A stretch of DNA of 64,000 nucleotides from Dipteris shenzhenensis (Eukaryota; Polypodiophyta; Polypodiopsida; Gleicheniales). Every line of letters starts with the position of its first letter. Within the stretch, counting starts at the first letter, position 1. Location of the stretch: NCBI GenBank assembly GCA_047967505.1, contig CM106538.1; one strand, 5' to 3'. This document shows, in pieces, positions 35,310-48,167 of this stretch. The notes below the pieces were generated by a model. It was given only the letters and a program-made list of their open reading frames with translations. It was not told the origin of the DNA and made no database searches. Made by a program: the position numbers and the translations under genes.

Positions 35310-36060
35310 ATAAATAGATTTCTTTTTTGTCTCTATATGTTAGAGGGCTTACAGACCCTGGTAGAGGTTATGAATTGACTCACTAGTTCAGAGCTAACAA
35401 CCTTTCCACTATTTTTATTGCTTTACAAGAGGTCAAAGTTACTAGGATAACTCTAGAAAGTAGATTGAAATATGTGGATAAAAGAAGGGTTTGGTCTTTC
35501 ACAAACCATGAGGAAGGTAAAGGAGGAAATGCTATTGGGGTTTTGTCTCATTATAGCAATGGTATCACCAGTGTTGTACTAGATGCTAATAATAGATGGC
35601 TCTTGCTTTAATGTTCCATTGAAGAGCAGGACTTCAACTTCATTTCTATTTATGCTTCAAACAATATTCAGGACAAAAAGGCCACTTGGGATTCTCTGAT
35701 GGACATAGATGGCAATGCATTTACTCCAGGAGACTTCAATATGGTTGAAGAGAGTGCTTACAGATGGCTTGGGAAAGGGACAATCACATCAAAGGAGGTG
35801 AGCAGTCAGCATGGGAAGATTTCAAAGAGTCTCTATGCCTTGTGGATTCTTTTGTCAAAGGCACTTTTACTTGGTGCAACTGTCAAAAACAGATGTGAGT
35901 AGGAGGGAGGCCAGACTAGATAGAATCTATGTCTCTCAGGATCTACTTAGTCGATTTAGTTTTATTAAAAGTTAGACTTTCTCTTCTCTCTGCCTCTTTA
36001 ACCACAAACTTGTGCTTCTTACTTGTGACTTTGGACTACGTCAGGAGTCTTCTTCTTGGT
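35310..36060 (+). pseudogene. LINE endonuclease domain
   Basis: Segments in order: FLSLYVRGLTDPGRG, IALQEVKVT (catalytic Glu region), NFISIYASNN, FTPGDFNMVEES (GDFN), then RREARLDRIYVSQD and SLCLFNHKLVLLTCDF, where the family has SDH. These are the apurinic-endonuclease-like motifs that nick target DNA for LINE priming. Internal stops and frameshifts disable it. Confidence 0.75.
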
Positions 36061-36639
36061 TCAAAGCTGATCCCAAGCTTTTTGACCTAAAAAGTGTTCA
36101 AGAGAGTGTCATGAATGTCTAGCAGAGTGCCTTTACTAATGGTAAAAATGTTTATGATGCTTGGATTACAATAGTTGAGCTTACTCAAGAATTACTAAAA
36201 AAGGCTAGAAGACACAGGGCTAAAATTAGTGCTAGAAGAATGGACAGGTTGCAGACTACAATTAGCAGCCTAGAATTGCTTGCCAGCACGTAAGGGGATC
36301 CTCGGGCTCAAGCTGGTCTTTTGATAAAAAGAAAGGAGGTCAGGAGGCAAGAGCAGATTATCCTCAATCATTCTTAAGTGTACTTCAAGGACTGGTAGGT
36401 AGGTAAGGTGGACAAACCCTCTGGGGAATACTTTAAACTGATAAGAAGAAAAAGAGCAAATGAAGAAGTACCACTACTTAGAAAGGTAGATAACACTCTT
36501 GTTTCTTCCTCTAAAGATAATGTGGAGCTTATTAATTTACATTTCAAACCTATCTACTATCCTCCATAATAATCCCTGATGATAAGGTTAACAGAGCCAG
36601 GGACATTTGCAGACTTACTAGAGAGAGGACTATGCACAA

Positions 36640-37640
36640 CTTTGACAATGTCTACCTTGAAAAACCCCTCTCCTTGGAGGAGCTCAAGGAAGCAGTCAAA
36701 GTAATGGCAAATGGCAAAAAACCTGGTGAAGACGGACTTCCTATAGAATTTTATAAGTTGTTTTGGGAAATAGTTGGACCTTACCTTTTGCTTCTCTTGT
36801 AGGAGAGTGTCAGAGATAAGCCCTTCCTCCTCATGTTAATGGTAATTTCATCAAGCTGATACCTAAGGATGGGGATAAAGAGGAGCTCAAAAACTAGAGA
36901 CCTCTTACTATGCTTAACTGTACCTGAAAGAATTTTGCCAAAGCACTTGCTCTCAGAATTCAAAAAAGAATGGATTCTTGGATCGTTCAAGAGCAAAAAG
37001 GCTTCACTAAAGGAAGACACTTATTAGAGGCCATAATCCACATTTGGGAGGGCTGTGAGTATGCAAAAAGAGACTAAGCATGATATTTTCTCTCGAGGTT
37101 GATCTTGACAAGGCATATGACAGGTTAGACTGGGACTTTGTTATTCAAGCTCTCACAGACATGGGCCTTGGCTCTCAATATATTTCTTTCATAAGAATTC
37201 TACTTACTAATGCCTCAGCTAAGATATGTGTAAATAGAGCTATGAGCCAATCCTTTTCTCTTAAAAGATCCATTAGATGATAGGGCTGTGCCATAACTCC
37301 TCTTTAATTTGTATAGCTATGTTGACTCTTTGGGGTGGCTTCTCCAGAGCTGGAGACATGAAAGGTATAGAGGTCTATTCTGGAAAGTAGTTGATGTGCC
37401 AACAGTTTGCAGCTGACACCAATCTGACACCAAGGAACAATGAGCAGGATATCAAAAGGGTAATGGAATCTTCAGACACTTTTTTTTGCAAGGCCTCATG
37501 ATCCAAGATCAATCACACTAAGGCTAGATATGCCACTCTAAGAGGAGAAGAGAAAGGAGTCCTAGAGGAACTTGGAGGTCACAAAATCAAGCAAGGTACT
37601 ATTTTTAGACTACTTGGGGATACCTCTGGGGTTTGACATT
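36640..37640 (+). pseudogene. LINE reverse transcriptase domain, catalytic Asp lost
   Basis: LEELKEAVKVMANGKKPGED followed by GLPIEFYK, then LEVDLDKAYDRLDWDF at 37084-37140 (first catalytic Asp). At 37403-37418 the active-site FADD reads QFAADT, so one catalytic Asp has become Ala. Stops occur after 36798 and elsewhere. RT would copy LINE RNA at the nick. Confidence 0.78.
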
Positions 37641-38619
37641 TCAATGAAGCAGAGGTGGGACTGGATCATGGTTAGATTCTAGAAAAAGGTAGATAAATGG
37701 AGAGGATTCTAGGCTAATTTAGGTGGTAGAAGGCTTGTCCTTAATCATTGCATTTATCCCATTGCTATTTTTAACCTAACATGTCGGTCCTCCTCCAAGA
37801 CAGTTCTTGATAGATTCATTAGAATTTTTAGATCTTTCCTCTGGGGTGGAATTTTTAGATCTTTCCTCTGGGGTGAGAATAAAAAGAAAGTTAGATGGAG
37901 CTTATGTATAAAACCTAAAGATGAAGGTGGACTAGGGATCATAGACATAGAACTAGCTGCTAGAAAGCTCTCGGCCACCTAGGTCATTAAAGCTATTCTT
38001 TATCCTTAGGGGATTCGGCTCAGCTTCTTCTCAGACATGTCAGCCACCTTAGACCTCTGAGAGCCCTCAATTGGAAAATCTATCCCACCCTATTTGCTAT
38101 CTGTAACCCTGAGCCCTACAAGGCTAAAGGGAACCAACTCTTGCAGTCCTTATGGAGGGCTTTTGAGGAAAGCAAATGTCAAATTGTGTTCTCAGGAAAA
38201 GGGGCTTTTATGTCTTTAGACAGCATACGGGTCCCAACAATCTTCAGAAGCTCTGTTCTCACTAATGAGGATTTCTTAATGGCTTGCTAATTATTCAAGA
38301 AAGGTTTGTAGAGTTGGGGACAGCTTTGGAACAGAGAAGAATATAGATGGAAGACTTGGGCCGAGATAAGAAGGGAATTTGCCCTCAATAACCAACATCA
38401 AGGTCTAGTCATGAATAGAGTTCAGCTGTGGGAAGGAGACACACAGTGGAAGGGTGGAACATTCCTGGTGTATAGTAGGGAGTTTAGTTGGATTTGGAGC
38501 TCCTCTTTTTTCCTATCCCTACTCCTGCTAGGGACATTGATGATCTTTTTAAAGTTTTAAATACTAGATGGAATCTGCATGACTCAAAATTCAAAAGGAA
38601 GGCCATATTCAACTCCACT

Positions 38620-39115
38620 TGATTGAAAAGTGTCCTTGATAAAATGTCTATTCTTTTATGGATGATCTTACACAAGGCTGCTTGGAAAAATGTTAGAGGT
38701 CTTAGGATTGGCAAGAGTGATGGGAAATGCATGAGATGCTCTGGCTTTAATGAAGACATCTTTCATTTCTTTATTGCTTGTCCCCAAGCTAGAAGAGTTT
38801 GGAAGATTATACAGGTAGAAATAAGTGAACCTATCAATAGGAAAGCCATCCTTTTAGGTGATGCTGGCAAAGACAAAGCAAGACATTTGGACACAAATAA
38901 GAGCCAATGCTCTTTGGTACATTTGGGTGTGCAAGAATAATTTCCAATTTAATCTTATTGATCTTTCTACTAACATTTGTTTCCTTGCTTGGTGGGACAG
39001 GAAAAAAGGAGAATTGAAGAGTTGCTTGCCAAGTACAAAGAAGGCCATACCAAAATCAGTAATGACTTGGATGCACACATGCAAAATTATCTTATGGCCA
39101 GACACAATATAGTTC
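38620..39115 (+). pseudogene. LINE C-terminal zinc finger (zf-RVT) and tail
   Basis: KAAWKNVRGLRIGKSDGKCM continues RCSGFNEDIFHFFIACPQAR, then RVW, giving the C..C...E...H....C zinc motif. In the next frame comes RANALWYIWVCKNNFQFN, the usual iW..RN..F tail of plant LINEs. A Ser/Asp-rich open stretch to 39447 follows and is not recognised. Confidence 0.78.
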
Positions 39116-39754
39116 TTCAAGATGCAGCCCACGTTGATGTTGCTAGTACCAATCTGTATGCTTCTAGGTGTTTTCCCAAGAAAGAGGACTTGCACTCTAG
39201 CCCTTCTTTTGATGCTGATGATTCTTCCTTGTCTAAAGACACATCTTCTTTTGATGACACCTCTGATGACGACCTAGATTTGGACTCTGCTGACACCTCT
39301 GATGGCTCTTCTCCTTGTTATTATAGACTAATATATTCTACACCTCTGGTTCTATCCTTTGTTTCCCCCTTTGGGTGTTTCTCTACTGATGACTATGTTC
39401 CTCTATACACCTTTTTGGATCAAGGTGGACTATGTACAAAGATATGACTGTTAAATTTAATATTATGTAAAACCTTTTCTCTGCTCAAAAAACTAAAATC
39501 CACTAGTAATGACTCTCATCCCTATACATAACATATTGCTTATCCTAGATAACTATATTCCCATGTTCGTCATATTCTTTATGCTCCAACTCTAAATCTA
39601 ACTAAGAAATAGGTATGTCAGTATCAAAAGATAGAATAAATCCAAAGAGAAGCATACTTACCTCCTTACTTAGTAGAACTCCAAAGATGCCCAAATACAC
39701 TACCACTAGCTAGAGCCTTTGTTAAGGCTTCTTGAGTAGCAAAAGGAAAGCAAA

Positions 39755-39960
39755 CAATTATGGGGTGAAAACCAAAAGTTTCTAGGTCCAGATTGGGAGT
39801 TGCCGTCCATTTGCATGACTATGTTGAATGGAGGTGCAAATTTGTCATGAGGACAAATTTGAATGTGCCTCTCATATAAGGGGGTGAAAACCATAAGTAA
39901 GTTGCCATCCATTTTCATGACTATGTTGAATGGAGGTATTTTGTCATGAGGGGTCACCTA
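39755..39960. repeat. ~125-bp imperfect tandem duplication
   Basis: GGGGTGAAAACCA...CATGACTATGTTGAATGGAGG...TTTGTCATGAGG occurs from about 39758 and again from about 39880, with one insertion and a few substitutions. The gap 39480-39755 and 39960-40545 hold nothing I recognise. Confidence 0.75.
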
Positions 39961-40547
39961 CTTGGCACTGCAAATAAATCTATTGCACTTTGCATGCTCC
40001 AAGGGCACACTACAATTGCTTGGCATTTAAAATATAAACTAGAGGAAAATGGAAAAAGGTGAAAAAGAACAATTTGGGAAGTTATGAGCGATAGTTACAA
40101 CTTTGCATCCATCATTCCAACATAGTCTTAGATCCTAATCATACAACCTCACATGTAGTGGGGCTAGAAGTATTGGTGGCAGCATACCTCAAGCATGGAA
40201 TGAAGAAAATCAATAAAATTGGAGTTACTGTTGGACTGGAATTCAGTGCATTCAGCAACCACCAATTATAGAGAGTATTTGGATCTAGAACTTGGAGAAG
40301 GCTCAATACATTCTTCGTCTACTGATTTTGCATTCTAGTTATCCCATTGAGTATGGTTTGATAACATAAACATGCAAGATGCATAGGATTTCATCGCATG
40401 AAATGGTGTGGATTTCAAACGTCTCACTTATAACGCCTTGCAGGTAACTAAAATAGCCGAGCAAAATATCACAACAATAGTAGTATTTTTCAGCTCTTAC
40501 ATAGCTCAGATGCACAACACTTTTTGATGGATAGATAAATATAACAA

Positions 40548-41810
40548 GATGCCCATTATTGAACATGATTGTATCATGGCAAGGAGAGTGCTTTCATAAG
40601 TCCATCGATTCAACGAATGAAAGAAAGTCTAGGGTTTACATAGCAAGTATTTTGGCAAAAATAATAAGGGAGATAGGACCAAACAAAGTTGCACAAATCA
40701 TCAGAGTAAAAAGATTGGTAGACTATTATAGAGAGAGTTTCAACATTTGTATGTATCGGCATGCTGCACTCACACCACCTTGAACTTGGTGTTGAAAGAT
40801 TAGTACAAGCATGTGCCATGGTTTAAGGAGATTATACATGATGCTTGTGAAATTGTTAAGTTTGTACAATCCTATCAATGGCTCAAGACAATATACAATT
40901 CATGGGTTAGGTCCATAATGCTTCTATTGCTTGCAAGAACAAGAATTTACATGCAATTTTACATATTACAATCATTGATAAACGATAAGAACTTTTTGAT
41001 TGAGATATTCCAATGTGATATTTTCCAAAGATGGGTGTTTGAGCTAAGGAATAGAGTGGTTACAGATGAATGCTATGACATAAAAGATAGCACCACTAGC
41101 ATTATGGAAGTCTTTTGCAGATGAAGTGAGGATAATGTTGCCCTATCATTATTGCGCTAGGAGCTTTGGACTCAAATTCCCCAAAAATTTGAAAACCTTG
41201 GATGTACCTTTTGATGCACAAAACAAACAATTAGAGTCAATGCACACAATGCCCAAGGTGCAACGTTGGTGCTCGTTTTTAGGGTATGATGAAGCACAAT
41301 TTATTCTCAGATTTGAGACTCCATTTTGGAGGTGCCATTTCCAGCACCAGCGCTCAATGTTTTCGCCAGCCAATAGAAAGCTACCATCTAGTGTTGGGAT
41401 GGATTGTAGTGCCTTCAATGCTCAGGACTAGGATGGGCAAGGCAATCAAAAGTGCCCAGCTCTCACATGCAAGCTCTCTCCATGTACTTCGACCTCTTTC
41501 AAACAAGTCAGACCTCCATTAAATGCTTCAATGGAGTGGATCTAAGTACACATGTGAACAAAGCAATCTATGGGCACCAACTATGCATCTTGTAACTGTG
41601 TGCATTGAGCCTTATTGCTAGAAATCCACCGACACATCTAGGTGAGAAAAATGACAAAAGGCCTTTCAATGCAAAACATCAAAGGGAGATGTTGAATTTG
41701 TTTAAAAAGTGATGGGAGAAAGTTCATAGTTTGTTGCATAGTGGTGGGTACCTTCTTGATCCAAAGTGGTTGAACATGAATGTTGAAGAGGTTATGGAAT
41801 TATGAATTAT
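40548..41810 (+). pseudogene. hAT-family transposase remnant (DUF659 type)
   Basis: The frame from 40548 reads LLNMIVSWQGECFHKSIDST, then YIASILAKIIREIGPNKVAQ, the DUF659 pattern of plant hAT transposases. After a stop and shift it continues KEIIHDACEIVKFVQSYQWL, then ARTRIYMQFYILQSLI, equal to the TRFaT.f..l..l block. Near 41710-41775 WEKVHSLLHSGGYLLDPKWLN matches the hAT RW...LH.A.y.LNP motif. Intervening DNA is degraded, the dimerisation end is not found, and no terminal repeats were identified. It cut and pasted DNA when intact. Confidence 0.6.
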
Positions 41811-41814
41811 TTCC

Positions 41815-42480
41815 ACATGATTTCCATAAGTGGCTCGAGCATATTATCCATAAAATGCTATATTTGCTAAGTGCTATAATGAGCTAGCAAAGTACCAATT
41901 AAGATTATTGCTAGAGACAACCTTGTGACTTGCAAATAGTAGTTCAATGAGTCAAGTGACAATCCCAACAATGGTATTTCCAAGGTACAAGGGTTGCTCT
42001 AGTGATGATGTGCAGTTGCTTCTATGCATTGTGTGTGCATTGGTTTAATATCATCATATATGTGTTAATGGTTTTCTTCAATGTTTGCATTTTTGCTTTA
42101 ATGGGTTCACTTCATTAGGCTTGATTTGATGGTTTGTTTTGATGCGCAATCATGTTAAAGTTGGAATATGCTATGTAGACAATTCAATATTAACTGAGTC
42201 AACACGACACACAATGCTAATTTCTCAAAAACTTTAGATGCTATACATTCAAATCATTGAAGATGTTTAGTTTACATGGCTCGTAAGCTAGTGCTGCAAT
42301 AAATTGCCAAGCCTCATAACCATATACAATGATGGTGAAAATTTGTGTGACGACAAAGTGGCACAATTTACTTACTCGCATGGTTTGTATCAAACAGATC
42401 AAGCTAAACCAGGCTTGCAAAATGTGGCATAAGACTTGGTAGATGCCTCAAAAATTGTTTGACAAATAGGCCATAAAGAG
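41815..42480. other. no gene recognised
   Basis: Degraded AT-rich DNA. May include further hAT-derived sequence. Confidence 0.4.
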
Positions 42481-42590
42481 TGCATCATCACTGCCCTTAG
42501 GGTCACCTCCACTGGAATAGGCTAGTGTGAAGGATGGCAACATATAATCATCTCTAAGTCCTTTGGTTGAGCCACTTGCAATGTCTCTTT

Positions 42591-42942
42591 TGTTGAGATA
42601 TCGAGCTCCACTCGCGATATGCCAGGGTGACCGTTGTGTATTTATGTCACCGATTTGTTAGCTGGAGATGCGGTTGGTACACCGCCCACGAATAATAGCT
42701 GGATGACAGCTATCCTTATCTACACTAGTTCGTGGCTCAGTTAGTATGCCACCTTAGTTAGTTGAGTTTGGTTTGAGACCCACATATAGGGTTCTTCTAT
42801 TTCTTTGTACTAGAGTTCTTTTGGCTTTCACAACTAAGAAGAGGAAAACTGTTTTCGGCCTCCACCCTTGTGTGTATTCCCCCATTGTGCATGTGAGAAA
42901 GCCGCAAGTGAGACTTCTTCCCTCTCTCCCACAATCTTCACA
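42591..42942 (+). repeat. copia 5' LTR
   Basis: TG...CA termini. It carries the CpG versions of sites that read CpA in the 3' LTR (for example TTTTCGGCC, AAAGCCGCAAG). Confidence 0.95.
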
Positions 42943-42954
42943 TGGTATCAGAGC
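42943..42954 (+). other. primer-binding site (initiator tRNA-Met)
   Basis: TGGTATCAGAGC directly follows the LTR, the classic plant copia site complementary to the 3' end of initiator tRNA-Met. Confidence 0.93.
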
Positions 42955-43487
42955 CTTGTTCGTGGTAAGGAGCTCAAGAAAGCAAGCCAAGTTCGTGGTG
43001 TCCTGGTAAGAGGACCAGTGTTGCTTTCTTATTTCGAGTTTGGGAGCAAATCTCTGCAGGTAGCACAGCCAGAAGTGCAGGAGTGCACTGTTTTAGATTG
43101 AGACGCCCTTCGCGGTGTGGCGAGAGTGCAGTATATGCTGCGGGTGTGGGCGAAGCCCTCAATGACTTTATTTTTCTGATTTGAGGCCGTTTCGGGGCCC
43201 GTTTTGAAGGCGGAAGTTCTTCGCAGGCACTCAGAAAAAGGCCCTGTTTTTTGCTGTGCGACCACTGCACGGCTAGTTGGTGGAAAGGTGCCTCAGAAAT
43301 TGCATCGTATGCCTATGTGCAGAGATATTGGGAGTTACAGATTCATGCCTGTTGCCTGTTGATGCAAAATTGTCACTAGGAAGTGACTGTGTGGTGAAAT
43401 ACCACTTTTGTCAGTTTTGCAGATCTGCCCGTGTGAGGCAAAAAGCTGTGTTTTTTGCAGTGACAGAATATTTTGCAGTGTTTTGTA

Positions 43488-44420
43488 ATGGCATCTGATT
43501 CTCTTTCACAGATTGTCACTGAAAAGCTTGACAAGAACAACTTCCAGGCATGGAAGTTTAGAATGACGAATTTCTTGATGGGAAAAGGCTATTGGGAATT
43601 CATTACAGGAAATGAAGAAGAACCTGTTCTTCCTAATGTTCCTAGTCAACAGGAAATGCAGGCATTCAAAGGATGGCATGAGAGAGCCAGGAAAGTTATG
43701 TATTGGCTGTCTATCAGTATTTCAGACTCCATGATTGTGCATATTCAGGATGCAAATACGCCAAAGGAGGCATCGGATACTTTAGCAAAAATGTACAGCA
43801 CAAATACGCAAGCCAGGAAAATGCAACTCAAACAGGAGTTGCACAATGTGCAGAGAGAAAACATGAGCATCAATGACTACCACATGAAGGTGAAGAAAAT
43901 TGCGGATGCACTTGCTTCCATTGGGTCGCCAGTGGATGATGACGATTTGGTTTCTGTGACCTTGAATGGTCTAGGAAAGGATTATGCACAGTTCCAGACA
44001 TCCATTGCCGTCCGTGAAAATTTTCCTGATTTTGAGGAGTTGATTGCTCTTCTAATTTCTGAAGAGCAGAGAAATGGGGGTGCATCTTCTTCAGCAGGAA
44101 CTTCAAAAGAAAGTGTCTTCTACTCAAATGCTGGCAGAGGTAGAGGCAGAGGTAGAGGAGGCCGATCTGCAGGCCGTGGTAGAAATTAGAATATGCAGCA
44201 AATGCAAGAAAACCAGTCCTATGCAGGAGGACGTGGTAACTCTAGAGGCAGGGGGAGCCAAAGAGGCCGTGGTGGATGGCAGAGAGGCCAAAATGCAAAC
44301 AGCAATGTTGAATGCTACTATTGTGGCAAAATGGGTCATATGGCTAAGGACTGCTATAAAAAGCAGAATGACATTATGAGTGGAAAATTGCAGCAAGGCA
44401 ATTATGCATCTTCAAGCAGG
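43488..44420 (+). pseudogene. copia gag, one in-frame stop
   Basis: Starts MASDSLSQIVTEKLDKNNFQ, then AWKFRMTNFLMGKGYW, the UBN2/copia gag N-terminus; an upstream in-frame Met at 43473 is an alternative start. A YSTNTQARKMQLKQELHNV helix region and an Arg/Gly-rich tail follow. A TAG at 44187-44189 interrupts the frame where a Gln codon is likely. Beyond it is more RG-rich sequence and the zinc knuckle CYYCGKMGHMAKDC at 44322-44363. Gag packages the RNA. Confidence 0.88.
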
Positions 44421-47400
44421 CAGGGTGATGATAGAAATGAGCATCTATTTATGGTGCAGCATATGACCAATTCTGTGACAAGTGCAGAAGAACAAAATGA
44501 TGTGTGGTATGTTGACTCAGGTGCGTCAAACCACATGACAGGTCATGCAGAATGGATGCAAGATGCAAGGAAAATGGAAAAACCAAGATTTGTGGAGACG
44601 GCGGGTGATGATACTGCACATCCTATTGTGCAGATTGGCAAAATTCCTTCGTCTATGCAGGATGGGAAAAAGAAATACTTGTCTGATGTATTTCATGTCC
44701 CGAACATCACCAAGAACCTGGTTTCTGTTGGTCAGATGGTTGAGCAGGGCTTGTAGGTCAGATTTAATCCTCATGGATGCTTTGTTGAGGATATGAAAAA
44801 TAATGGTCGCTTGATAGCAAAAGGAAAGAAGAAGGGCAGGATGTTTACGTTGGATGCGGACATGCCTGAATTGAGTGCAACAATGTTTGCACATGGGACC
44901 GGCGTAGTTGCAGATATTGATATCTGGCACAAACGCATTGGTCATGTTAATATACAGCGACTTAAATCAATGCAAGCCCAAAATATTGTTGCAGGATTGC
45001 CTAAATTCAAGGTTGCAGAAATGCACAAGGTTTGTGAAGCCTGTTAATTTGGGAAACAGGCAAGGAAACCTTTTCCTAGGCATGTTCAAGAGAGTAAAAA
45101 GCCATTGGAATTAATCCACTCTGATGTGTGGACTACAAAAGCTGCATCTATTGGAGGCTGTCACTATTTTGTCACATTTATTGATGACTTCAGCAGAAAA
45201 CTGTGGGTGTATTTTATGAAAAAGAAAAGTGAAGTGTTTGGGCACTTCAAAGCTTTCAAAGCTATGGTTGAAAAAGAAACAGGCCTGCAAATAAAATGCC
45301 TAAGGTCAGATGGAGGGGGAGAGTACCTCTCAAATGAGTTTGCAAGGTTCTTGCAGGAGCATGGTATAAAGCAGCAATATTCATGCAGTCATACCCCACA
45401 GCAAAATGGAATTACAGAAAGAAAAAACAGGCATATTGGAGAGGTGTCTCGGGCTATGCTAAATGAAAAAGATCTACCAGATTATTATTGGGTTGAAGCA
45501 GTTGCTACAGCAGTCTATATAATGAACAGGACTCCCACTGCAGCAATACATGGCATGACGCCAGAGGAGATGTATACTGGTAGGAAACCAGATATTTCTC
45601 ATTTGAAGATTTTTGGTTGCATTGCTTATGTCCATGTGCCAGATGAGTTGAGGTCCAAGTTGGATCCAAAAGCTAAGAAGTGCGTCTTTATTGGTTATTC
45701 TCTGCACAGCAGAAAGGGTATAGATGCTATAACCCTTCTACATGTAAGTTCACAGTGAGCAGAGATGTTGTTTTTGATGAGATGAGCAGCTGGTATAAAC
45801 CAGTAAATGTGATGATTGATGTAGATGCACAAAATGGTAATGCTGCACAGAATGCACAGCAGCAATCACAAAATATCAGTGGACCTGGAGTGTCCTCTAC
45901 CAGTGGTTCACATACTTCGCCATGGACAGGCAGATTGAGATCAGGAGAATCCCCTCAAAGCAATGCAGATAGTGGTACGCAGGTATCACGAAAAGGAAAA
46001 GAGAAGGTAGATCAGCCCATGTTTGATGTGAATGCAGGTCACTCTTATGTGGATGGTGAATCCAGTGGCTCAGAACAGAGCATTGATGATGAGTTGGGTA
46101 TTCCTTCTGTTGTTACACCTGGAGTAAGGAAGACCAGGGATGTTTTGAGAGCACCGGGAAGTGAGCCTATTTTGCGCACGTCTACCAGGGTTAGGTATCC
46201 TGTGGATAGGCTGAAATATGATGGATTTACAGCCATTCACTATGCCTATATGGTCAAAGTGATACAGGAACCAGAACCCACTTCTTTTGAGCAAGCCATG
46301 GGAAATGAAAAATGGGAGAAAGCCATGGATGAAGAAATGGATGCCTTGGATGCTAATGCTACATGGGAATTGGTGCCTTTGCCTAAAGGCAAGAATGCAA
46401 TTGGCTGTAAGTGGGTTTATAAGATCAAGCACAATGCAGATGGTTCTGTGAATAGATACAAGGCAAGATTAGTTGTCAAGGGGTATGCACAGACATATGG
46501 CATTGATTATGAAGAAACTTTCAGCCCGGTTGCAAGGATGGCAACCGTAAGAGCATCCATTGCTATGGCTGCATTAAAGGGATGGTCTTTACATCAGATG
46601 GATGTAAAGAATGCCTTCTTGCATGGTGATTTGCAAGAAGAGGTCTTTATGGAGCAGCCAGCAGGTTATGTTCATGCTATTCATCCTGAGTTTGTTTGCA
46701 GGTTGAGGAAAGCCTTGTATGGCTTGAAGCAAGCACCTAGAGCATGGTCTGACAAGATAGGACAGTATATTGTCACTATTGGCTTTCAGATTTCCAAGGT
46801 AGATTTCTCACTCTATGTGAGAAAAACAGAGAAAGGGATTATGCTGCTGGTCATTTATGTTGATGATTTGATCATCACAGGTGATAGTGATGAAGATATC
46901 CTTCATGTGAAAATGCTATTGAGGCAGAAGTTTGAGATGAAGGATTTGGGAGAGCTGCGTTATTTCTTGGGCATTGAGGTGATTAGATCACCAAGTGGGA
47001 TACAGCTCTTACAGAGGCAGTATGGATTGGACATGCTGTCCAAATATGGGATGACAGGCTGTAAGCCTATTTCAGTTCCTTTGGAGCAGAATGTGAAGCT
47101 GAGCACAGATGTAGGTGAGCTTCTGGAAGACCCTACTATGTACAGACGCATAGTAGGAAGTTTGATTTACATGACTATTACCACGCCAGATTTGAGCTAT
47201 GCTGTTGGGTTGGTAAGTCAGTTCATGCAGGCTCCAAGGAAACCGCATTTGGATGCGGCTAGACACATACTCAGGTATGTGAAGTCCACATTGCAGTATG
47301 GACTATTTTATGAGGCTGGGGTTCAGATACAGTTGCATGGATACACTGATGCTGATTGGGCTGGTAGCATTTCAGATAGACGATCTACCAGTGGATATGT

Positions 47401-47817
47401 GTTCTCTTTTGGGAGTGCTGCAGTCACTTGGAGCAGCAAGAAACAGCCTACAGTTGCCTTGTCAAGCACAAAGGCTGAGTACAGGGGTGCAGCAATGGCT
47501 GCATGTGAGGTAGCTTGGTTGCATAAGCTACTCTATGATATGCATCAGTCTACAGATGGGCCAGTTGTCATTTATTGTGACAACATGAGTAGTATACATT
47601 TGGCAAAGAACCCAGTCTTTCATGCCAGAACAAAGCACATTGAGGTGCATTATCACTATGTGCGGGAGAAGGTTTTACTAGGTCTCATTGATCTAGTTTA
47701 TGTCAGCACAGAGGATCAGGTAGCTGACATCTTCACGAAAGCATTGGGCGCAGAGAAGCTGCGCAAGTTCAGAGACCTGCTTGGTGTGCAGGATTTGGGA
47801 TTGAGCTCGAGGGGGAG
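44421..47817 (+). pseudogene. copia pol: protease, integrase, RT, RNase H
   Basis: Same frame as gag. Protease has WYVDSGASNHMTG near 44510. The GAG-pre-integrase block reads WHKRIGHVN...CEAC. Integrase has D (HSDVW), D (LRSDGGGEY) and E (QQNGITERKN). RT includes KWVYKIKHNADG, QMDVKNAFLHGDL and YVDD at 46856-46867; RNase H includes GYTDADWAGS, KAEYRGAA and CDNMSS. Lesions: TAG at 44754-44756, TAA at 45045-45047, and an extra CT near 45700 shifting the frame. From about 45710 to the LTR the frame is open for over 700 codons and runs through the polypurine tract into the LTR. Confidence 0.92.
47806..47817 (+). other. copia polypurine tract
   Basis: CGAGGGGGAG directly before the 3' LTR. Confidence 0.88.
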
Positions 47818-48167
47818 TGTTGAGATATCGAGCTCCACTCGCGATGCCAGGGTGACCGTTATGTATTTATGTCACCGATTTGTTAGCTGGAGATGCGGTT
47901 GGTACACCGCCCACGAATAATAGCTGGATGACAGCTATCCTTATCTACACTAGTTCGTGGCTCAGTTAGTATGCCACCTTAGTTAGTTGAGTTTGATTTG
48001 AGACCCACATATAGGGTTCTTCTATTTCTTTGTACTAGAGTTCTTTTGGCTTTCACAACTAAGAAGAGGAAAACTGTTTTCAGCCTCCACCCTTGTGTGT
48101 ATTCCCCCATTGTGCATGTGAGAAAGCCACAAGTGAGACTCCTTCCCTCTCTCCCACAATCTTCACA
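47818..48167 (+). repeat. copia 3' LTR
   Basis: TGTTGAGATATCGAGC ... CTTCACA. Compared with the 5' LTR: a 2-base deletion near 47841 and five transitions. Confidence 0.95.

Larger units (their letters stand above)
34262..39470 (+). mobile_element. L1-type LINE, full-domain but decayed
   Basis: Plus-strand order: ORF1 with a DUF4283-like region, endonuclease, reverse transcriptase, zinc finger. All four ORF2/ORF1 modules occur in the right order over 5.2 kb, so this is an almost full-length but very old copy. Stops and frameshifts occur every 100-300 bases. Exact ends are not defined; no clear poly(A) tail or target duplication was found. Confidence 0.8.
42591..48167 (+). mobile_element. Ty1/copia retrotransposon, complete with 5-bp target duplication
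   Basis: LTRs 42591-42942 (352 b) and 47818-48167 (350 b) both run TGTTGAGATATCGAGC ... CAATCTTCACA. TCTTT precedes the 5' LTR and follows the 3' LTR exactly, a perfect 5-bp target-site duplication. The tRNA-Met-type primer site touches the 5' LTR and a purine tract touches the 3' LTR. Gag, protease, integrase, RT and RNase H are in copia order on the plus strand. Damage is three in-frame stops and one 2-base insertion. LTRs differ at about five positions plus a 2-base indel, so the insertion is relatively young. Confidence 0.95.

Noticed and set aside
41126-41431. Plus-strand frame between the two hAT parts
   Set aside because: Cannot be matched to hAT or any other family; probably degraded filler.
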